DNA from: Acridotheres tristis | Taxonomy: Eukaryota; Chordata; Aves; Passeriformes; Sturnidae | Length of the DNA: 64,000 nucleotides | Direction of reading: 5' to 3' | NCBI GenBank assembly: GCA_037013685.1 | Contig: CM072886.1 | Location: forward strand, 67,594,433-67,658,432 | Shown here: piece by piece, positions 25,101 through 37,206 of the stretch | Position numbering within the stretch: position 1 is the first letter of the stretch | Layout of the letters: each line of letters begins with the position of its first letter | The notes under the pieces: model-generated | What the model was told of the DNA's origin: nothing | Seen by the model: only the letters and a program-made list of their open reading frames with translations | Databases searched by the model: none | Translations under genes and position numbers: made by a program

Positions 25101-28100
25101 AGCATTAATCACGAGCATTGAATATTTAGGCACAAAGAATTCATGTGTTTTCTGACACACATGTTGATGTTGGATGTATAGTTAAGATATTCTAGAGATT
25201 AAGTGCTCCCGTTAGTGTTAGCAGTTTAGAAGGCACATAGCTATTTCCTCTCGTCTCAATATGTGATGATGCAATAGCCAAAATAAATACCCCCAAACAC
25301 AGTCAGGTTGAAGTGCCCATAATATCAACGAGAGACAGTTCTTATATTAGTAAAATACTGCTTATAAGGGTTTGGCTAGATTAGAAAGAAGAAAAAAATG
25401 TAAGGGCAGATCCAATATACACTCATAAATCGTTGCATAGGAAAAAGGATAACTGCAATTTAATTTGAAGAATTTTGCAAAGAGATGTTTTAAAATAAGA
25501 ATTATTAAAAACAAGCAACATATTTATACTCACAGAAATAAATTTATTCAAAAAACATTATTATAACTGAGTTATTAGAGCTAATTGTATTTATAAAGCT
25601 CTAAAACTTTGTCTGCTGCCTTTAGAACACAACACTAAGCAAAAATTTAAAGTGATGCCTTGGCCCAAAGACACATTCTCTAGCTTGGGCCATCTGGGGC
25701 TTCCTCTGTGTGAGGGAAATGCCTGCTTGGCACAAGGCCTCTGTGGTGGGAAGAATTCGCACCCTTTAAATTTTTCTGCTATGGAGCATGACTGGCATGT
25801 TTGGAAGAGAAGTAGGGAGCATGGGAAGAGATTATAGCATCTGGGGTGGTGGCCCATGTGGTACAAAAACTCAGTAAACCAATTGCATTCACCCTCTCCC
25901 ATGCAAGACAAGGAAATTAAGGAAGCACAGTAGCCTTCAAACCATTTTCCTCCCTTGCTTCTCAACATTTTAAGCAATGGTTATGGCACAGGGGAAAATC
26001 AGCACCACAGAGCTTGGTGGCACAAAGCAAGAGGGGCAACAGTGGTTATACCAAGTGTGAAAGCAGTGGTTGTTATGGTTTTGTTTTGGCTTCATGCTGT
26101 CAAATAAGGTGGAACTGCTCCTTGCCAGCACCAATGAGCACCTTTCAAATAGCTGCATTTTATAAAATAGGAGAGCTTTCAAGAAGTGATTTGAAGAAGG
26201 AAATGGAGAGCACTGACACACATTAATTAGGAGGCAGCATGGAAAGAGGCCCTGAGGCAGGACTGGGGAAGCAGAACAAAAGGAACAGTCACAGCAGATC
26301 ACCAAGGGCAGGAAAGAGCACAGCAGAAATGAAAGCACTATTTTCAGTTAGGTAAGAAATGCAAAGGGCTTAAGGGGTTCAACCACCTCTGGAGGGGAAA
26401 GAAGATTTGAAGACAGCATAGAGATGAAGAGCCAAGGAGACAGGGAATTAATGGTATGAGGTGGTGAGCTTGCTGGAGGGATTTGGAACAGGCCAAGGGA
26501 CCATGAGCAAAATGGGATCAGCCCAGAGACTTGGATGCGATAACTGGAGGCAGAAATTACCAGAGAAATTCTTCAAGTGTTGGCAGAGGGAAGAGTGGGA
26601 AACTATTCCTGTTGGAGCACTCGGGAAAGAAAGCAAACACCATTAAAAGCACTCTGGGACAAAGTGAAAAGAGAAAACTCCCACTGAATGATGTCACAGC
26701 CTTTAAGGAGAAGGAATTAAAGAAAACAGGAATGTCAGGGTAAGAAGAGCTCAAATCAAGTACAGAAAGGTGTTAAGGGTAAAAAAGATACATATATACA
26801 TGGAAAAAGTCTTAGAAAAGAGAAAGGCCTTTTGAATGTCAGGAATAGGACTACTGGAAAAGGCTTATGGGATCTGTGAAATTCTTGCCTCCCCTCTGCC
26901 CCACAGATGCAGCCCATGTTCTCAGCTGCATGGCCATGGGGCCATTGAATGGCTGCACACACTCGTGCATTCCCTTCCCACCCCACCCTCTGTGAGGGGC
27001 ATCTACACCCAGCATTCCTGCACACCTGAGCTGTGGCAGGGGCTCTGTGTCCTAAATGTCCACCAAGGTTACTCAAGAAATCCACTAACCACTGGGAAAA
27101 CAAAAGACAACAAAACTGATCCCAGCTCAGCCCCTCAGTTGGCTGATAATTCTAGGCCATGTCTTCGGCTCATATAAGCTGGCATTGCTCCACTGACACT
27201 ACTGGAAATGCTTTGACTTTCAGCAGTACTGAGCAGCTGACCCTGTGTTCCCCATCATTTGCAGGGAAGAGTGTGTGTATCTCTTTTCTGTGAGCAGAGT
27301 CTGACCTCAGGCCCTTCACTGAGAAGCAAACTGAGCACTGTGCTAACAAAAGAAACCACCCACCAGTAATTTAGTAATATGAAATTCCTTATATTTTCTT
27401 TTAAAGTATTTAAAATAACTACTGCATACAATACTCTTCAAAACCTGCTTTATCTCCCTCCATCCCTGTTTTGCACTTCTCTTCCAAACCAATGATGAGG
27501 TCCCAACAGTAACAGTGCTTCATTTTTCATTTTCTTTTTTTCTGATTTCAAGACTTACTACTTATTTAAGAAGTGACCTTTTTTGGCATCCTCCTATAGT
27601 CAGGTCATTAAATCTGTTTACACTTCCATTTAAAACATTTCCCTATTTTAAATGAGCAAGATAAATAGCTCTGCTGTACAATTTCTTCATTTTACAGTGG
27701 TTTTGTGTCACTTTGTATCAGTGGAAACACAGATACACTCTTTCTTTAGGAGTTTGAAAACTAAATAGCTGGTGCACATCTGTTTAAATTTAATTTGAAC
27801 CTATAAGCTCCAAACTGAAAGTAAAATGAGGAGGGGGAGAATTGTTTTTAAAAGAAAGTAGAGCAGCAAAGTTCTCTTTTATTTCTTATTCTCCTATGTA
27901 ATTATTAATTCCCCCGGACTTTCATGAAAGTCTTTCTGGAATCTGTTACTTTCATTCCATTCTTTCAATTTCTTTTATCTTTTTCTCTACAGCTCCTTAG
28001 AGCTCTGTTACACCATATATTCTTTTCCCACTGTGTATTACATTAATCCCCCCATCCAATGAACACCTGTAAAATATAATTCCCCCCTTCTAAAAAAAGT

Positions 28101-28134
28101 AGTGTTGAATTTTAAAAGTCAAAATCCTGTCTAG
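19146..28134. other. Long non-coding stretch; no gene supported
   Basis: About 9 kb without a recognisable exon chain or RNA gene. Frames of up to about 128 codons (for example 25591-25977 on -) are isolated and lack domains. A short imperfect hairpin lies at 22085-22123. The interval near 25380-25610 is very AT-rich and homeobox-site-like (TTAATT, TTATTA), which could be conserved non-coding DNA, but comparison is needed. Confidence 0.5.
22085..22123. repeat. Imperfect 17-18-bp hairpin
   Basis: GGTTCCATGATGCATACC, a four-base ATGA loop, then GGTATGCATGAGGAACC, which pairs with the left arm with one mismatch and one bulged base. It spans 39 bases, shorter than a normal pre-microRNA. It may be incidental or a remnant of a palindromic element. 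Confidence 0.65.
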
Positions 28135-28818
28135 TTAACAACAAGCCTTGTTTCCAAAGTGGTGACTTAGAAGCAGCTCAATAGCATTACAGTCAGTTCC
28201 TGCAGGTCCAGCAGTGACTGGGAGCTCCACAGGGCTTGGGAGCAATGGGAAGACAAGAAGGTCACTCAAATCCTTGTAAAAGCCACCTACACGGCCAGAA
28301 GGACCACAGTTGTGGACACGGGCTCTGGGGAGAAAGTATGAAAAAGAGGTGCACAGGGGAAGCCTGAATCCCCATCCCTCACCAGGTCTGCTGTGAAGAG
28401 ACCAGGAACGAAGAGAGGTCAAAAGCCCAGCTGCTGTGCCCACAGCAGGTATTTGCCCCTGCTCCTTCTCCCCAGCTAAGGATAAATGAGCAACCTGAAA
28501 TGTGATTAGAACATTTCTCAGCAATGAAAAGTACCCCTTGAAACTCATGAGCTGAAACAACCCCAGGCCTTTTCTATTATGGGACATTCCAGCTGGATTC
28601 TCAAGTTCAGGCTGTCCAGCTTTGTGTGAATAAGAACAACCAAGTCTCAGACAGCCTAAATATCCTCCTATAGAAACGAATACCCTACTCCCCTGTGGGG
28701 AGAGGCTGAACAAAGCTTTCATGACCCTTCCTAACAAAACCAGCCTCTGACTCAGTTTCTGGCAGATGAGGGAGAAAGGAGGATCCTTCTCAGTGGGAGG
28801 GCTCTGTCGAGGGAACAT
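28135..28818 (-). CDS. Long unexplained open frame (227 codons from ATG)
   Basis: This is the longest open frame in the window. It is open back to the CA repeat at 28903-28925 and gives 227 codons from the first ATG (MFPRQSPPTEKDPPF) to the stop. I recognise no domain, signal peptide or membrane segment. The composition is rich in L, S, G and P, as expected from moderately GC-rich non-coding DNA. There is no CpG island or poly(A) context to suggest a gene, and no exon partner on this strand. It is most likely a chance frame, but its length is at the edge of what chance gives in 64 kb. Confidence 0.1.
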   Translation of the reverse strand: MFPRQSPPTEKDPPFSLICQKLSQRLVLLGRVMKALFSLSPQGSRVFVSIGGYLGCLRLGCSYSHKAGQPELENPAGMSHNRKGLGLFQLMSFKGYFSLLRNVLITFQVAHLSLAGEKEQGQIPAVGTAAGLLTSLRSWSLHSRPGEGWGFRLPLCTSFSYFLPRARVHNCGPSGRVGGFYKDLSDLLVFPLLPSPVELPVTAGPAGTDCNAIELLLSHHFGNKACC

Positions 28819-28902
28819 CAGAAGGATGCACCAGATGGACTCTTGGACTACATCTAAAGCTTTCTCACATTTCTTTTCCTTCCTCCCCGCCCTTCTTCCC
28901 CT

Positions 28903-28925
28903 CACACACACACACACACACACAC
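28903..28925. repeat. (CA)n microsatellite
   Basis: An uninterrupted CA tract of about 23 bases just upstream of the long - strand open frame. On that strand it would read as alternating C and V codons, a sign that the frame's 5' extension is not protein-coding. Confidence 0.95.
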
Positions 28926-31900
28926 TCAGTTTACCTCTTCCCTACTCATCTACAAAGCGGCTGTTCAAAGCTCCGGGGACGGTGATGGATGCCCACACGT
29001 GCACACAGGAGCACAGTGGCTGACACTCCGCACGTGCTGGCTGCTGCAGGAAAGGTCCTTGGAGACTGGCAGCAGGCACCACACACATCTTTCTCCTCCA
29101 GCCCAGGCCCACACTGCCCACTAATCCCTCTGGACCAGGCTGGCCTGGGTGCCCTTTGGCCAAGCCTCCTCCAAAGCCTTTTCAGGCACAGCCTGTGTGG
29201 AATGGGACCTTGCACGAATGTGCTCCTTCCAACAGGCAAGACATTGCACGGACAAGGCACGGAGCATGCTGCTCCTACAGACCCTCCAATGTCACCATTT
29301 TGATGCAGTGAAAATGGCAGAGGGGAAGGAGAAAGGAGGAGTGGAAGAACAGCTCTGTGCTGATTGCAGTGGGATTTGGAGCTGTTTTAATGAGGAAAAT
29401 TACTCCCGGATCTTAAATTGCTGTGGTTTCCTCTTTGATTGAATCTTGGTATTCCTTTAAGCTTTTAAAGGAACAAATATGATTGCAATATGCATTTGAT
29501 AAGTGAGTATTTCTGGTTCTTTTCCATGTAATTTACCTTGTTAATCTTTATTCTCTCTCAAAACAAACAATGGTTTGACTCTTCCTCATATTGAGGGCAT
29601 TAGTTTATTAACAGGTTGAAAAGCATCAGTTCACCATTTCAAGCAGATCTATTTTCTTCAAGTTCTTGGCAAGAGAAACCCCTTTGCTTTAGAAGACAGT
29701 GAAGTGTCCTGTCTTGTCTTGTTATTCCGCTGGGAACAAATCATTCTTTATGTATGCTTTGATGTTGAAATAAAAGGGTTTTAAATACCATTTCACTGTA
29801 CTGGATATAAAAGTGCTGTAATTTCCTTGTTATTTGTCTTATTGGAAGTAAGTCAGCGACAAAAGCACAAATACCATATACACAGAAACTTCCTAAATAC
29901 CCCTTTTATCCACAGTGCTGTGTTTTATTGAAAGGCTCCAAACCTATTGTCTGTGAATGAAACTCCATTGTTATTGCCTACATGTTCTTATTCTCACTCC
30001 AAGCCTGAGTATGGACATGCACATTAACCTGGTCACTCCGCAATAAATCACAACCTCACTCAGGCACAAATTTAACAGGAGAGGTTGAATGTGGTGTGGA
30101 TCGCATGTTTCCAGTCATGTTTTGCACTAGGGGCTGTACAAGGCTCCTGTATTTGGCCTTGCCAACACTAATAGTCCTAGAAAGCACCCTGGTTCACAGA
30201 TACTAATGCTCTGTTTGCGACTCCAGTGGCACTTGCACAGCAGAGGTCAGTGGACACATGTGTGAACATTTACAAGTCATGCATTAAATCCCACTTGCAT
30301 GAAACTGGCGCACAGCATAAATTCAGCCCACCGCAGATGTCTTGAGTCATGAGTGCAGTTCATGCCAAGAAAACTGAAGGCTATTAAAAACACCTTTTAC
30401 ACTAAAATTAAAACACCAAAACTTACAATTCACTTGCACTCCTGCAACTGCATTGGCTCCTACAAGGCTGCTTCCCACTTTGTGCAGCAGAAGCGAGAGA
30501 AGTGTCAGACCTTTGTATTTATCTTCATTGCAGAGTTTTACAGAGATGTGTACAGACCTGTGTTCAGACCCAGTGCAACAGAAAGCAAGTTGTTCTCTCA
30601 CCTCTGTGACACTGCTCTCAGAATGTGTAGGCACTTCCACTGCCAAAAGCCAGCATGACTCCCCACTGAGACATAAAGTGCATGACATTATGCAAAGGAA
30701 GGTAATCAGACTGCTAATTCTTAAATAGATCTTAATGAAAGGCAACAAAAAATCAGTGTCAGGAAGAACAATAGCCACAAAAGGAAGAGGAAGGTACAAC
30801 TTTTATTAACTTTTGCTCACAACCACAAAGAGTTCCTCTTCTATAATCTACTATTCATAGCAAATGGGGTAACTCCTCAGACATTCATGAAACACCACAA
30901 TGTAATTGTACTGTTGACAGTACAAGTCAGTAAATCTTGGACAAGATTCATGGTGAAATCTCAAATAAATTGTGGTTAAGGATGTGTATTGGTCATGGAC
31001 TTGAAACAGTCATTGAGAAACAATGAGCACCTTAACACAGAAACAGGCCTGCACATGCTGATGCAAGACTAAACTGTGAGAAATTCAAACAATTCTTTTA
31101 CTGTGTTTTACAGCAAAGCTTGTGTCAGAATCACCATGGAATTAACTGAAATAATCATTCTCACATTCAGCTCCATAGAGGGGATAGGAAGATATGGCTG
31201 TAAAAAGCTAAAGGGGAGGATTGGAGAAGGTAGTGTGACAGATTAAAAATATCTCAGAATGCTTTGTTTTACCTTTAGAAACCACATGTTGAAAAGAAAA
31301 CTTATAGGCAGTTATGCAGTCTGGGCTATAGGGGGCTGTCAAGAAACATACAGAATCGGCTGGGGTGGACAGTTTTAATCAAATCTGCATTTGTGATCAG
31401 TAGACACAGACAAGTGAATCAAGGCAGAAAGACATTTTATTTTTGGATTTTCAAGTACTTCTTGATGAAAGACCAAATAGTAAAAGCTTAGCTATATAAC
31501 AAGTAACTCTGTACTTTATAGGTCTTTAAAAAATGCTTCATAACATTTAACTAGTAATGTAAGCTTGGTTTGGGTATTAAGAGTACAACCACTGCACAGG
31601 CACAGCCAATTTTAAACACAAGAACCTGAAATGTAAAAGAAGTCCAACAAATTTTAAATTGGTGACAAGTTTCACTGTCAGGGGCCAAGTTTAAGTCTTT
31701 CATATTCAGTATCCCAATACCTACGCATCGCTTGGCTTCCCTGAGAGACTGGGCTGCATCTGAGGCATGTAGAGACTTCCAAGCTTGTGGTAAAGCACAA
31801 AACTCTACATTTCCAGGTGCTCACTGAACAATACTGTCTCTTCTAGGTCATACAGTTCTTCTCTCCTTTGGGAGGCATCTTCTGAGAGCTGAAACAATTT

Positions 31901-32154
31901 GTCTGGTCTCTACCCAGTCTGGGCTGACGTGGCCTCAGTCTTGCCCTCTGCTTTCTTCATTTCCTACCTGCAAAAGGGAACACCAAACTCTTACAGGCAG
32001 CTACCATCATACAACGCAAAAGGTGTAAATTTGAAATTGGTGACATGTTAGTGCCTGCTAAGTTGAAGTATGGGATGGAGCTGGGGCAGCTTGTCTCCAG
32101 TATGGTCTTTTCTGTTCTGCTGATATTTATCTCAGTTGGCTGACTCATGGGGGC
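28926..32154. other. Non-coding stretch; nothing recognised
   Basis: No exon chain, retroelement or RNA gene can be supported here. Local GC is higher near 28970-29290, where several overlapping frames run on both strands without domains. Confidence 0.45.
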
Positions 32155-32462
32155 CCACAAGAGAGACAGAGAGGGACTTTTTACAAAAGCATGTAGTGGC
32201 ATGACAAGGGGCAATTGCTCTAAACTGACAGAGGATGGATTTAGAATAGATAATGGGAAAAAATTCTTTACTGACGGGGTGGTGAAACACAGGAACAGGC
32301 TGCCCAGAAAATCTATAGATGCCCCCATCTGTGGAAATGTTCAAAGCCTTTTTGGAGGTGGCTTCGAGCAATCTGGTCTAGTGGAAGGTGTCTCTGCACA
32401 TGGCAGGGGGGTTGGAATGGGATGATCTTTAAGGTCCCTTCCAACACAAACCATTCTATGAT
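32155..32462 (+). mobile_element. CR1 LINE 3' fragment
   Basis: A 5'-truncated CR1 copy of about 300 bp. It shows the ordered motifs 'ggactttttacaaaagcatg', 'gggtggtgaaacac', 'aggaacaggctgccca' and 'gaaggtgtctctgcacatgg'. It ends with 'gatgatctttaaggtccctt', then 'ccaac', then 'ccattctatgatcc', the diagnostic CR1 3' end. It is the best-preserved CR1 in the window and thus probably the youngest. It has no coding capacity. Confidence 0.96.
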
Positions 32463-35238
32463 CCTTTATATATCCCAAGTGCCTTATCTTATGCATAGCA
32501 TTAATAGATAGATTAATGTTCATTTAGAGTACTTGAGGTATCTTTTGATACCTCTGCAGGCACTGATAACTTCTTCCAGAATTTCTATGGGCTTCCAGGT
32601 TGAGGAAAGCAGGACAAAATCTGCAGGGAGTATGAACTGATGTAGCTTCCAGTAAAGTGAGGATCAGGCCCAGAAACACAGTGCATTTCCTCTGGAAAGG
32701 AAAGCCCCCCACCTCTTTCACTATAAATACACCAGACTTGTGTGCTTTGTTTTGAGCCCAGTTTCCTAAGGAAACAAGGTCTATGCAGTCATGCTGTGTC
32801 TGTCTGTTTCTGTTCCCCACTCCTAACTCTTGACCAGATTTGACACTGGGGGCCACAGTCTCCAGTACTTCAAGATTTTTTGCACCTCGGTGACCAAGAG
32901 GAGAAAGGTGTTTGTTGTTCTTTATGTCTCCCCTAAGGGAAAAGCTTTATCATAGGCTTTTTCTGAGACAGAATCCAGAGGGGAAAAGACCTTGTGAGAC
33001 AGGTTAGCAGGAAACCAGGTTGTGTTAGTTCCTCTGCTCCAGGAACTACTTGTTTAGTTTACAATCCCCACAGGAAGTATCCAGCATGACAGATACCATG
33101 CAGGCAGTGCCCCAAAATACCTTTTTGAAGCTGGACATTTCAGTTTTCAAAAGTTACAGATATTTTAGAGATTTGAGAGGGTACTCTGTTAGCCTTTGAA
33201 ATCTGAAGAACATCTGATGTTCCTCTGTCAGCCACCTCTCCATCTTTGTGATGTCTTTATCTTCTTGGGAGAGAAGACTTTGAGGTGCACTGGAGGACCT
33301 CCCTTGCCCAGTTTTACCCCTGCCTACCCAAACCAGGCCTTGCAGATCATGCAGACATTTGCCTCTCTGCAGACTCAGTGGATGGCAGGAGTCCAGTCAT
33401 GGTAGCAATTTGTATTCACCTGCTCGTGTGCATTCCCCACAAATTAGAGGAAAAAGAAACCATAAGGATCCAATAAGATAGCATTTTATAGTCTGTATAT
33501 AGTGAAAAATGCACACAGAAAAATGCAGAAAGTCTACTCTCAAGAGAGCCTTATTTGCTTTACAGCCCTCTGTTAGTCACAGCAGAGTATTGTCCTGTGA
33601 TGTATATGCATAAAATCATCACTCCTTTTTTATGGTGTAATGATGCTGCTTTATCTACTGCCTCTGCAGCTACATATAACAAGCACAAAATCTGTGCTTA
33701 AAAAATGAAACATATATTAACAAGAAAAAAAACAACAACCCGTAATTCAGAATTGCATTACAGGTTCCATTCAGGATCATATCTCATCTACTTTGCTTAA
33801 CAAGTATATCACATAGATATATCTATCTTAAGACAGACACAATTATTCATTGCAAAAATGACAGCTACTTTAATGTAAAGCAGAAACTAATGAAGTAAGA
33901 AAACGTATTGAGAGATTTTTGGATAGAAATTTTTTGGATTGCGAGCATAGTGTTTATGTGGCAGCTGCTTTGCTGGATACTGCCTCACTGATGGCTTGTG
34001 GCATTGATTTATTGACATTCCCAAACTAGAAATTAAGGTAGCCTCAGGGGAGGATATCAACTGACCTGTAAATTAGAACATATGTTTTGGGTTCTTTTGT
34101 TGTGCTTTTTTTTTTTTGAACAGGACTTCAGGACTTCTGACTTCTGCCACTGACTTCAACTTTCTCCATGTAACACAAAAAAATTCTTCCACATTCCAGA
34201 TGTATTCAGAATATAACAATAAATTAGGACAATGGACTCATGCTGACTTCTGTCAGCGGAAGATCTAGCTCCTGTGGTTGAATTTTTTTCCTATACAGCA
34301 TTAGAAAGAAGAGCTACTTTTACTTTTTCAACAACTTTTTCCAAAGTCAAGATTAATCTCAAGTAACGAAATGTGAGGTCAGTGAATACTGAATTCTAGC
34401 CAGGGTATTAGCAAGTTGGTGAAAGAGCATTCTCACGGAGCTGTCTGCCACATCTGCTGATGTTCCACAACAGAGGAGACTCCCCAAAGTCCCTATCTTG
34501 AATTACCCCTGCACCAGGTTTCTACCAGTCTGTCAAATTTTATCTGAGTCATTTACCCGCCCACTCTGACAGGAGCGTGGGAGCAGTGAACAAAGGGCAG
34601 GCATCCACCGGGAATGCAGCCAGAGTGAAGACTGACAGGCCACGCTGGGCCCAGATGATTTGATACGGTGTTTTCGTAACCTAATTGTGAGGCAAGGATG
34701 CTGCCTGTCTTTACACTGGCAGAATTCATCCCATGATGGGGCCTGATACTGCGGGGAATGAAAATTATGATGATAGTTCTGTCATCCAGGCTACTTATGA
34801 AGCATCTGCTAGGCATTTTTATGGGCAAAAATGGTGTTTCTGGAGCAGCAAAAACCTAAAGCCAGGAGAAAGTTCAAGGGAACAATTCACATTTAGGATA
34901 GTTTCCAGTGGATGTCAGTGCCTCAGACAATAAAATCCAGCTGCATTTCAGCCACCGCCCGTGGCAGAGAGCACAGGCACTTCGTGGTGTGACCAGCCCT
35001 GATCCCAGCATGGTTTGGCAGGTCCCCTGTGAATGCCTCCCAGGCTCCACACCTCCTCCTGCAAGGTCAGATATCAGTGCTGGTGACTGATAGCGCCCTT
35101 GCAGCATCACACCTGTGCCTGCACTGCAGATTTTGGCTTGTGTCTGGTGCTGGCAGCTCATCAACAACGTAGTGCCTGGGATATAGCTGATATATTTGGT
35201 CAATTAAAGAGTTTCTTCTTTCTCCTTTGGTTTTACAG
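32463..35238. other. Non-coding stretch upstream of the candidate GPI-type gene end
   Basis: No supported exon. A candidate exon with acceptor ATTTCAG and donor GCAAG|gt (34952-35065) was tested, but the frame needed to join downstream contains a stop. The 34560-34830 part is moderately GC-rich and mixed. If the gene ending at 35818 is real, this is intron. Confidence 0.4.
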
Positions 35239-35263
35239 ATGTCTACAGCTGTACCCACACCAG
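35239..35263 (+). CDS. Candidate 25-nt micro-exon of an unrecognised gene
   Basis: A long pyrimidine tract (TTTCTTCTTTCTCCTTTGG) and TTTTACAG acceptor precede 25 bases, followed by CCAG|gtattt, a good donor. Read in phase 0 it gives MSTAVPTP plus one base, and that base joins the first two bases of the exon at 35589 to make a codon, so the frame continues. The encoded S/T/P-rich peptide would suit an O-glycosylated stalk ahead of a membrane anchor. The initial M is internal, not a start. It is a short exon, so chance agreement is quite possible. Confidence 0.25.
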
Positions 35264-35588
35264 GTATTTTTTGCTTCCACTGGTGTGGATTATTCTGAAA
35301 AGCATCTGTTTGAACAAGCACTGGAAACTAAAGTCTTTGTTTACTTAGTAAACTCTGAATGCATTTGCACTGAAGCTAGACCAAAAGGAAAATAGTGGTC
35401 TTGAGCTCTTCCTCACCACTAGACCAGAAGGTGAAGGAAATCCACAGCCTGTTCCTAGATCCCCACGTCCAACATCAGACAGAAGAAAACAATTGCCTTC
35501 CTTGGAGACCTCACAAAGAACAAAGCTGTAACTAAATAGAATTCTCCTGCCAGCAACTTTGAGAATTACTCTGTTGTTATTGTTACAG

Positions 35589-35818
35589 CAAAATCTTCAT
35601 TGATGCTGAAGGAATTTCATGTGAATGGGAAAGACTGTGAAAAAGAAGCTGAGATAACAGCAGGACACAATTCCTATGTTGCTTCCCTGGCTGCATCTCC
35701 AGGGCCTGGTAGTTCAACCAATGCCTTCTCCAGCCTGATGACAACAGCCAACCTTTCCTTGCTGTTTACTCTGGGTTTTCTTGTGACTGTCTTGGTTTTC
35801 TTAAGTGACTATGGCTGA
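35589..35818 (+). CDS. Candidate terminal exon with GPI-signal-like C-terminus
   Basis: After a TTATTGTTACAG acceptor, a frame opens with two bases of a split codon and runs to TGA at 35816-35818 (75 full codons plus stop). The peptide begins KSSLMLKEFHVNGKDCEKE and carries small residues (SPGPGSSTNA) around residues 43-52. A short spacer follows, then a strongly hydrophobic run, LSLLFTLGFLVTVLVFL, ending four residues before the stop. This is the classic layout of a GPI-attachment signal: omega-site small residues, spacer, hydrophobic tail, almost no cytoplasmic tail. A tail-anchored or type I membrane protein with a tiny tail is the alternative. There is an N-glycosylation sequon (NLS) next to the hydrophobic run. 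I do not recognise the gene. The frame is only 75 codons, so a chance hit cannot be excluded. Confidence 0.35.
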
Positions 35819-36490
35819 GAGCCTCCAAGGCTGGGCATGGGCGAGTGCTCATGACTTGAGTTATGGACATTAGGGTAGGAAGAAAAGCTCATGATAAGAA
35901 TCACATGTCCGCAGTTATTTAGTCATTATACATCACCAAAAAGCAAAGAGAAAGTGAATTTCATAACTATTCAGATCTTAGTATTTTAATAACAACAACG
36001 GTTTTACTCAAATAATGGTTGTGCTCAGAGAAAAGGCATAGGTCTAAATTTGGCCTCCAAATATAGCATTTCTAAATATCCAGAATAAGCCTGGCTGTCT
36101 GTGCTTTACAGTTCTCAAAATCAGTCATCAGGGCCCCTTGCAATGACCTGCACCTTCTCCAGCTATTCCTCAAGCCAGCCAGCTTTTGCCAACTCCAACC
36201 CAATGTGCCCTGAGTGCCCTGAGCTTGCATGGATACTGCCTACCTCGCCTAAATGCTGTGGGAACAGATTCAGAGTTCCTCATGGGAAGAGCATGAGGGA
36301 AGCAATTGTAACTTCCTCCTGGCAGAAAAGAAACTGCAGAGATTTATTACAAGCTGATGTACGTGAAAGTACTGGCGTCACACTTGCTGCTGAGATGGAA
36401 GGCAAAATACTGTGAAGGGATGTGATAGGGAATGTTCTAATTAAAATACCTATAATTAGTAGGCCTACAATAAAGGCATTTTATTGTTTT
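35819..36490 (+). other. Presumed 3' UTR of the candidate GPI-type gene
   Basis: Non-coding AT-rich DNA from the stop codon to a canonical poly(A) signal at 36469-36474. The extent is inferred. A frame of about 105 codons overlaps (36101-36415), but it has no domain and no splice context. Confidence 0.25.
36469..36474 (+). terminator. Candidate poly(A) signal
   Basis: AATAAA followed by a U-rich downstream element (GGCATTTTATTGTTTTAG), about 650 bases after the stop at 35818. Spacing and downstream composition are typical of a vertebrate 3' end. Confidence 0.35.
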
Positions 36491-37044
36491 AGAGCATCAA
36501 CAGGAGTCAAGAGACTGAAGCTCTACTCATGATTTGCTATGTAACTTACAAATGTTTACCTTCTCCAACACTCAGTTTGGATACTTAGAAAAGAATTAAG
36601 AGCAGTAGGAGACACAATACATTAATGCTTGTAAAGTTCCTTCAGATATTGGCTCTACAGCAAATTAAAATATAAATTTTAATGATCTCTTACTTATTGT
36701 GAGTGAGATAGATGGAAGCAAGGCCTCTGGGCAACCTTAAGGTATTGCTTCCACTTCATACTAACAATTTATTAACGTTCTTTCATTTTCATTTCCCAAA
36801 TCCATTGTAATTCACTCCGAAACTTTTCTGAGTATGCGCAGTCTTACATTCAAAGAAAGGTGTCCTCTCCCCAGAAGGCCCAGAAACACTGGCCCGTGAT
36901 TAGAGGAGCAGGTTTTTAACAATTTATAAAACATTTCTCTACAGTTTTAAAGAGATTTCTCAGTCACCTCTGCTTAGAAATCTCTCCCCACTTGAGCAGC
37001 AGAAGGTCCCTGGCTGCACCTCCCGGCACAAGCCTGGCAGGCGC
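36491..37044. other. Non-coding stretch; nothing recognised
   Basis: AT-rich DNA grading into GC-richer sequence toward the dispersed-repeat copy at 37045. No feature is supported. Confidence 0.4.
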
Positions 37045-37206
37045 GTGTTTATGTGCTCAGCCTTCGCCGCCGAGCAGAGCCTGCCAATTGTACTGAGCTC
37101 GACTTCATTAAGCACCAGTTTTACGAGGTGGGCTGCAGCACACGGGGGACAGGCACGAGACCACCAGATTTATGGCATTTCGGTGTCGAGCTGACAGCGT
37201 GGCAGT
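37045..37206 (+). repeat. Direct-repeat copy A (unnamed dispersed repeat)
   Basis: About 160 bases that align with 42500-42665 in the same orientation. Shared blocks are 'gtttatgtgct', 'gagcagag', 'ctgccaattgtact', 'agttttacgaggtgggctgc' (T for C in copy B), 'agcacac', 'gagaccaccagatttat' and 'gagctgacag'. This copy keeps several CpGs that read TG or CA in copy B, so it is either younger or less methylated. The family is unknown to me; a fragment of an LTR or other retroelement is plausible. No inverted or TG...CA ends are obvious. Confidence 0.75.

Noticed and set aside
27180..27260. Possible fragment of another old amniote repeat (CTCCACTGACACTACTGG)
   Set aside because: The resemblance is limited to one short palindromic phrase and decays at once; not enough to call.
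34952..35065. Possible exon with ATTTCAG acceptor and GCAAG|gt donor upstream of the micro-exon
   Set aside because: The reading phase needed to join the downstream exon contains a TGA.
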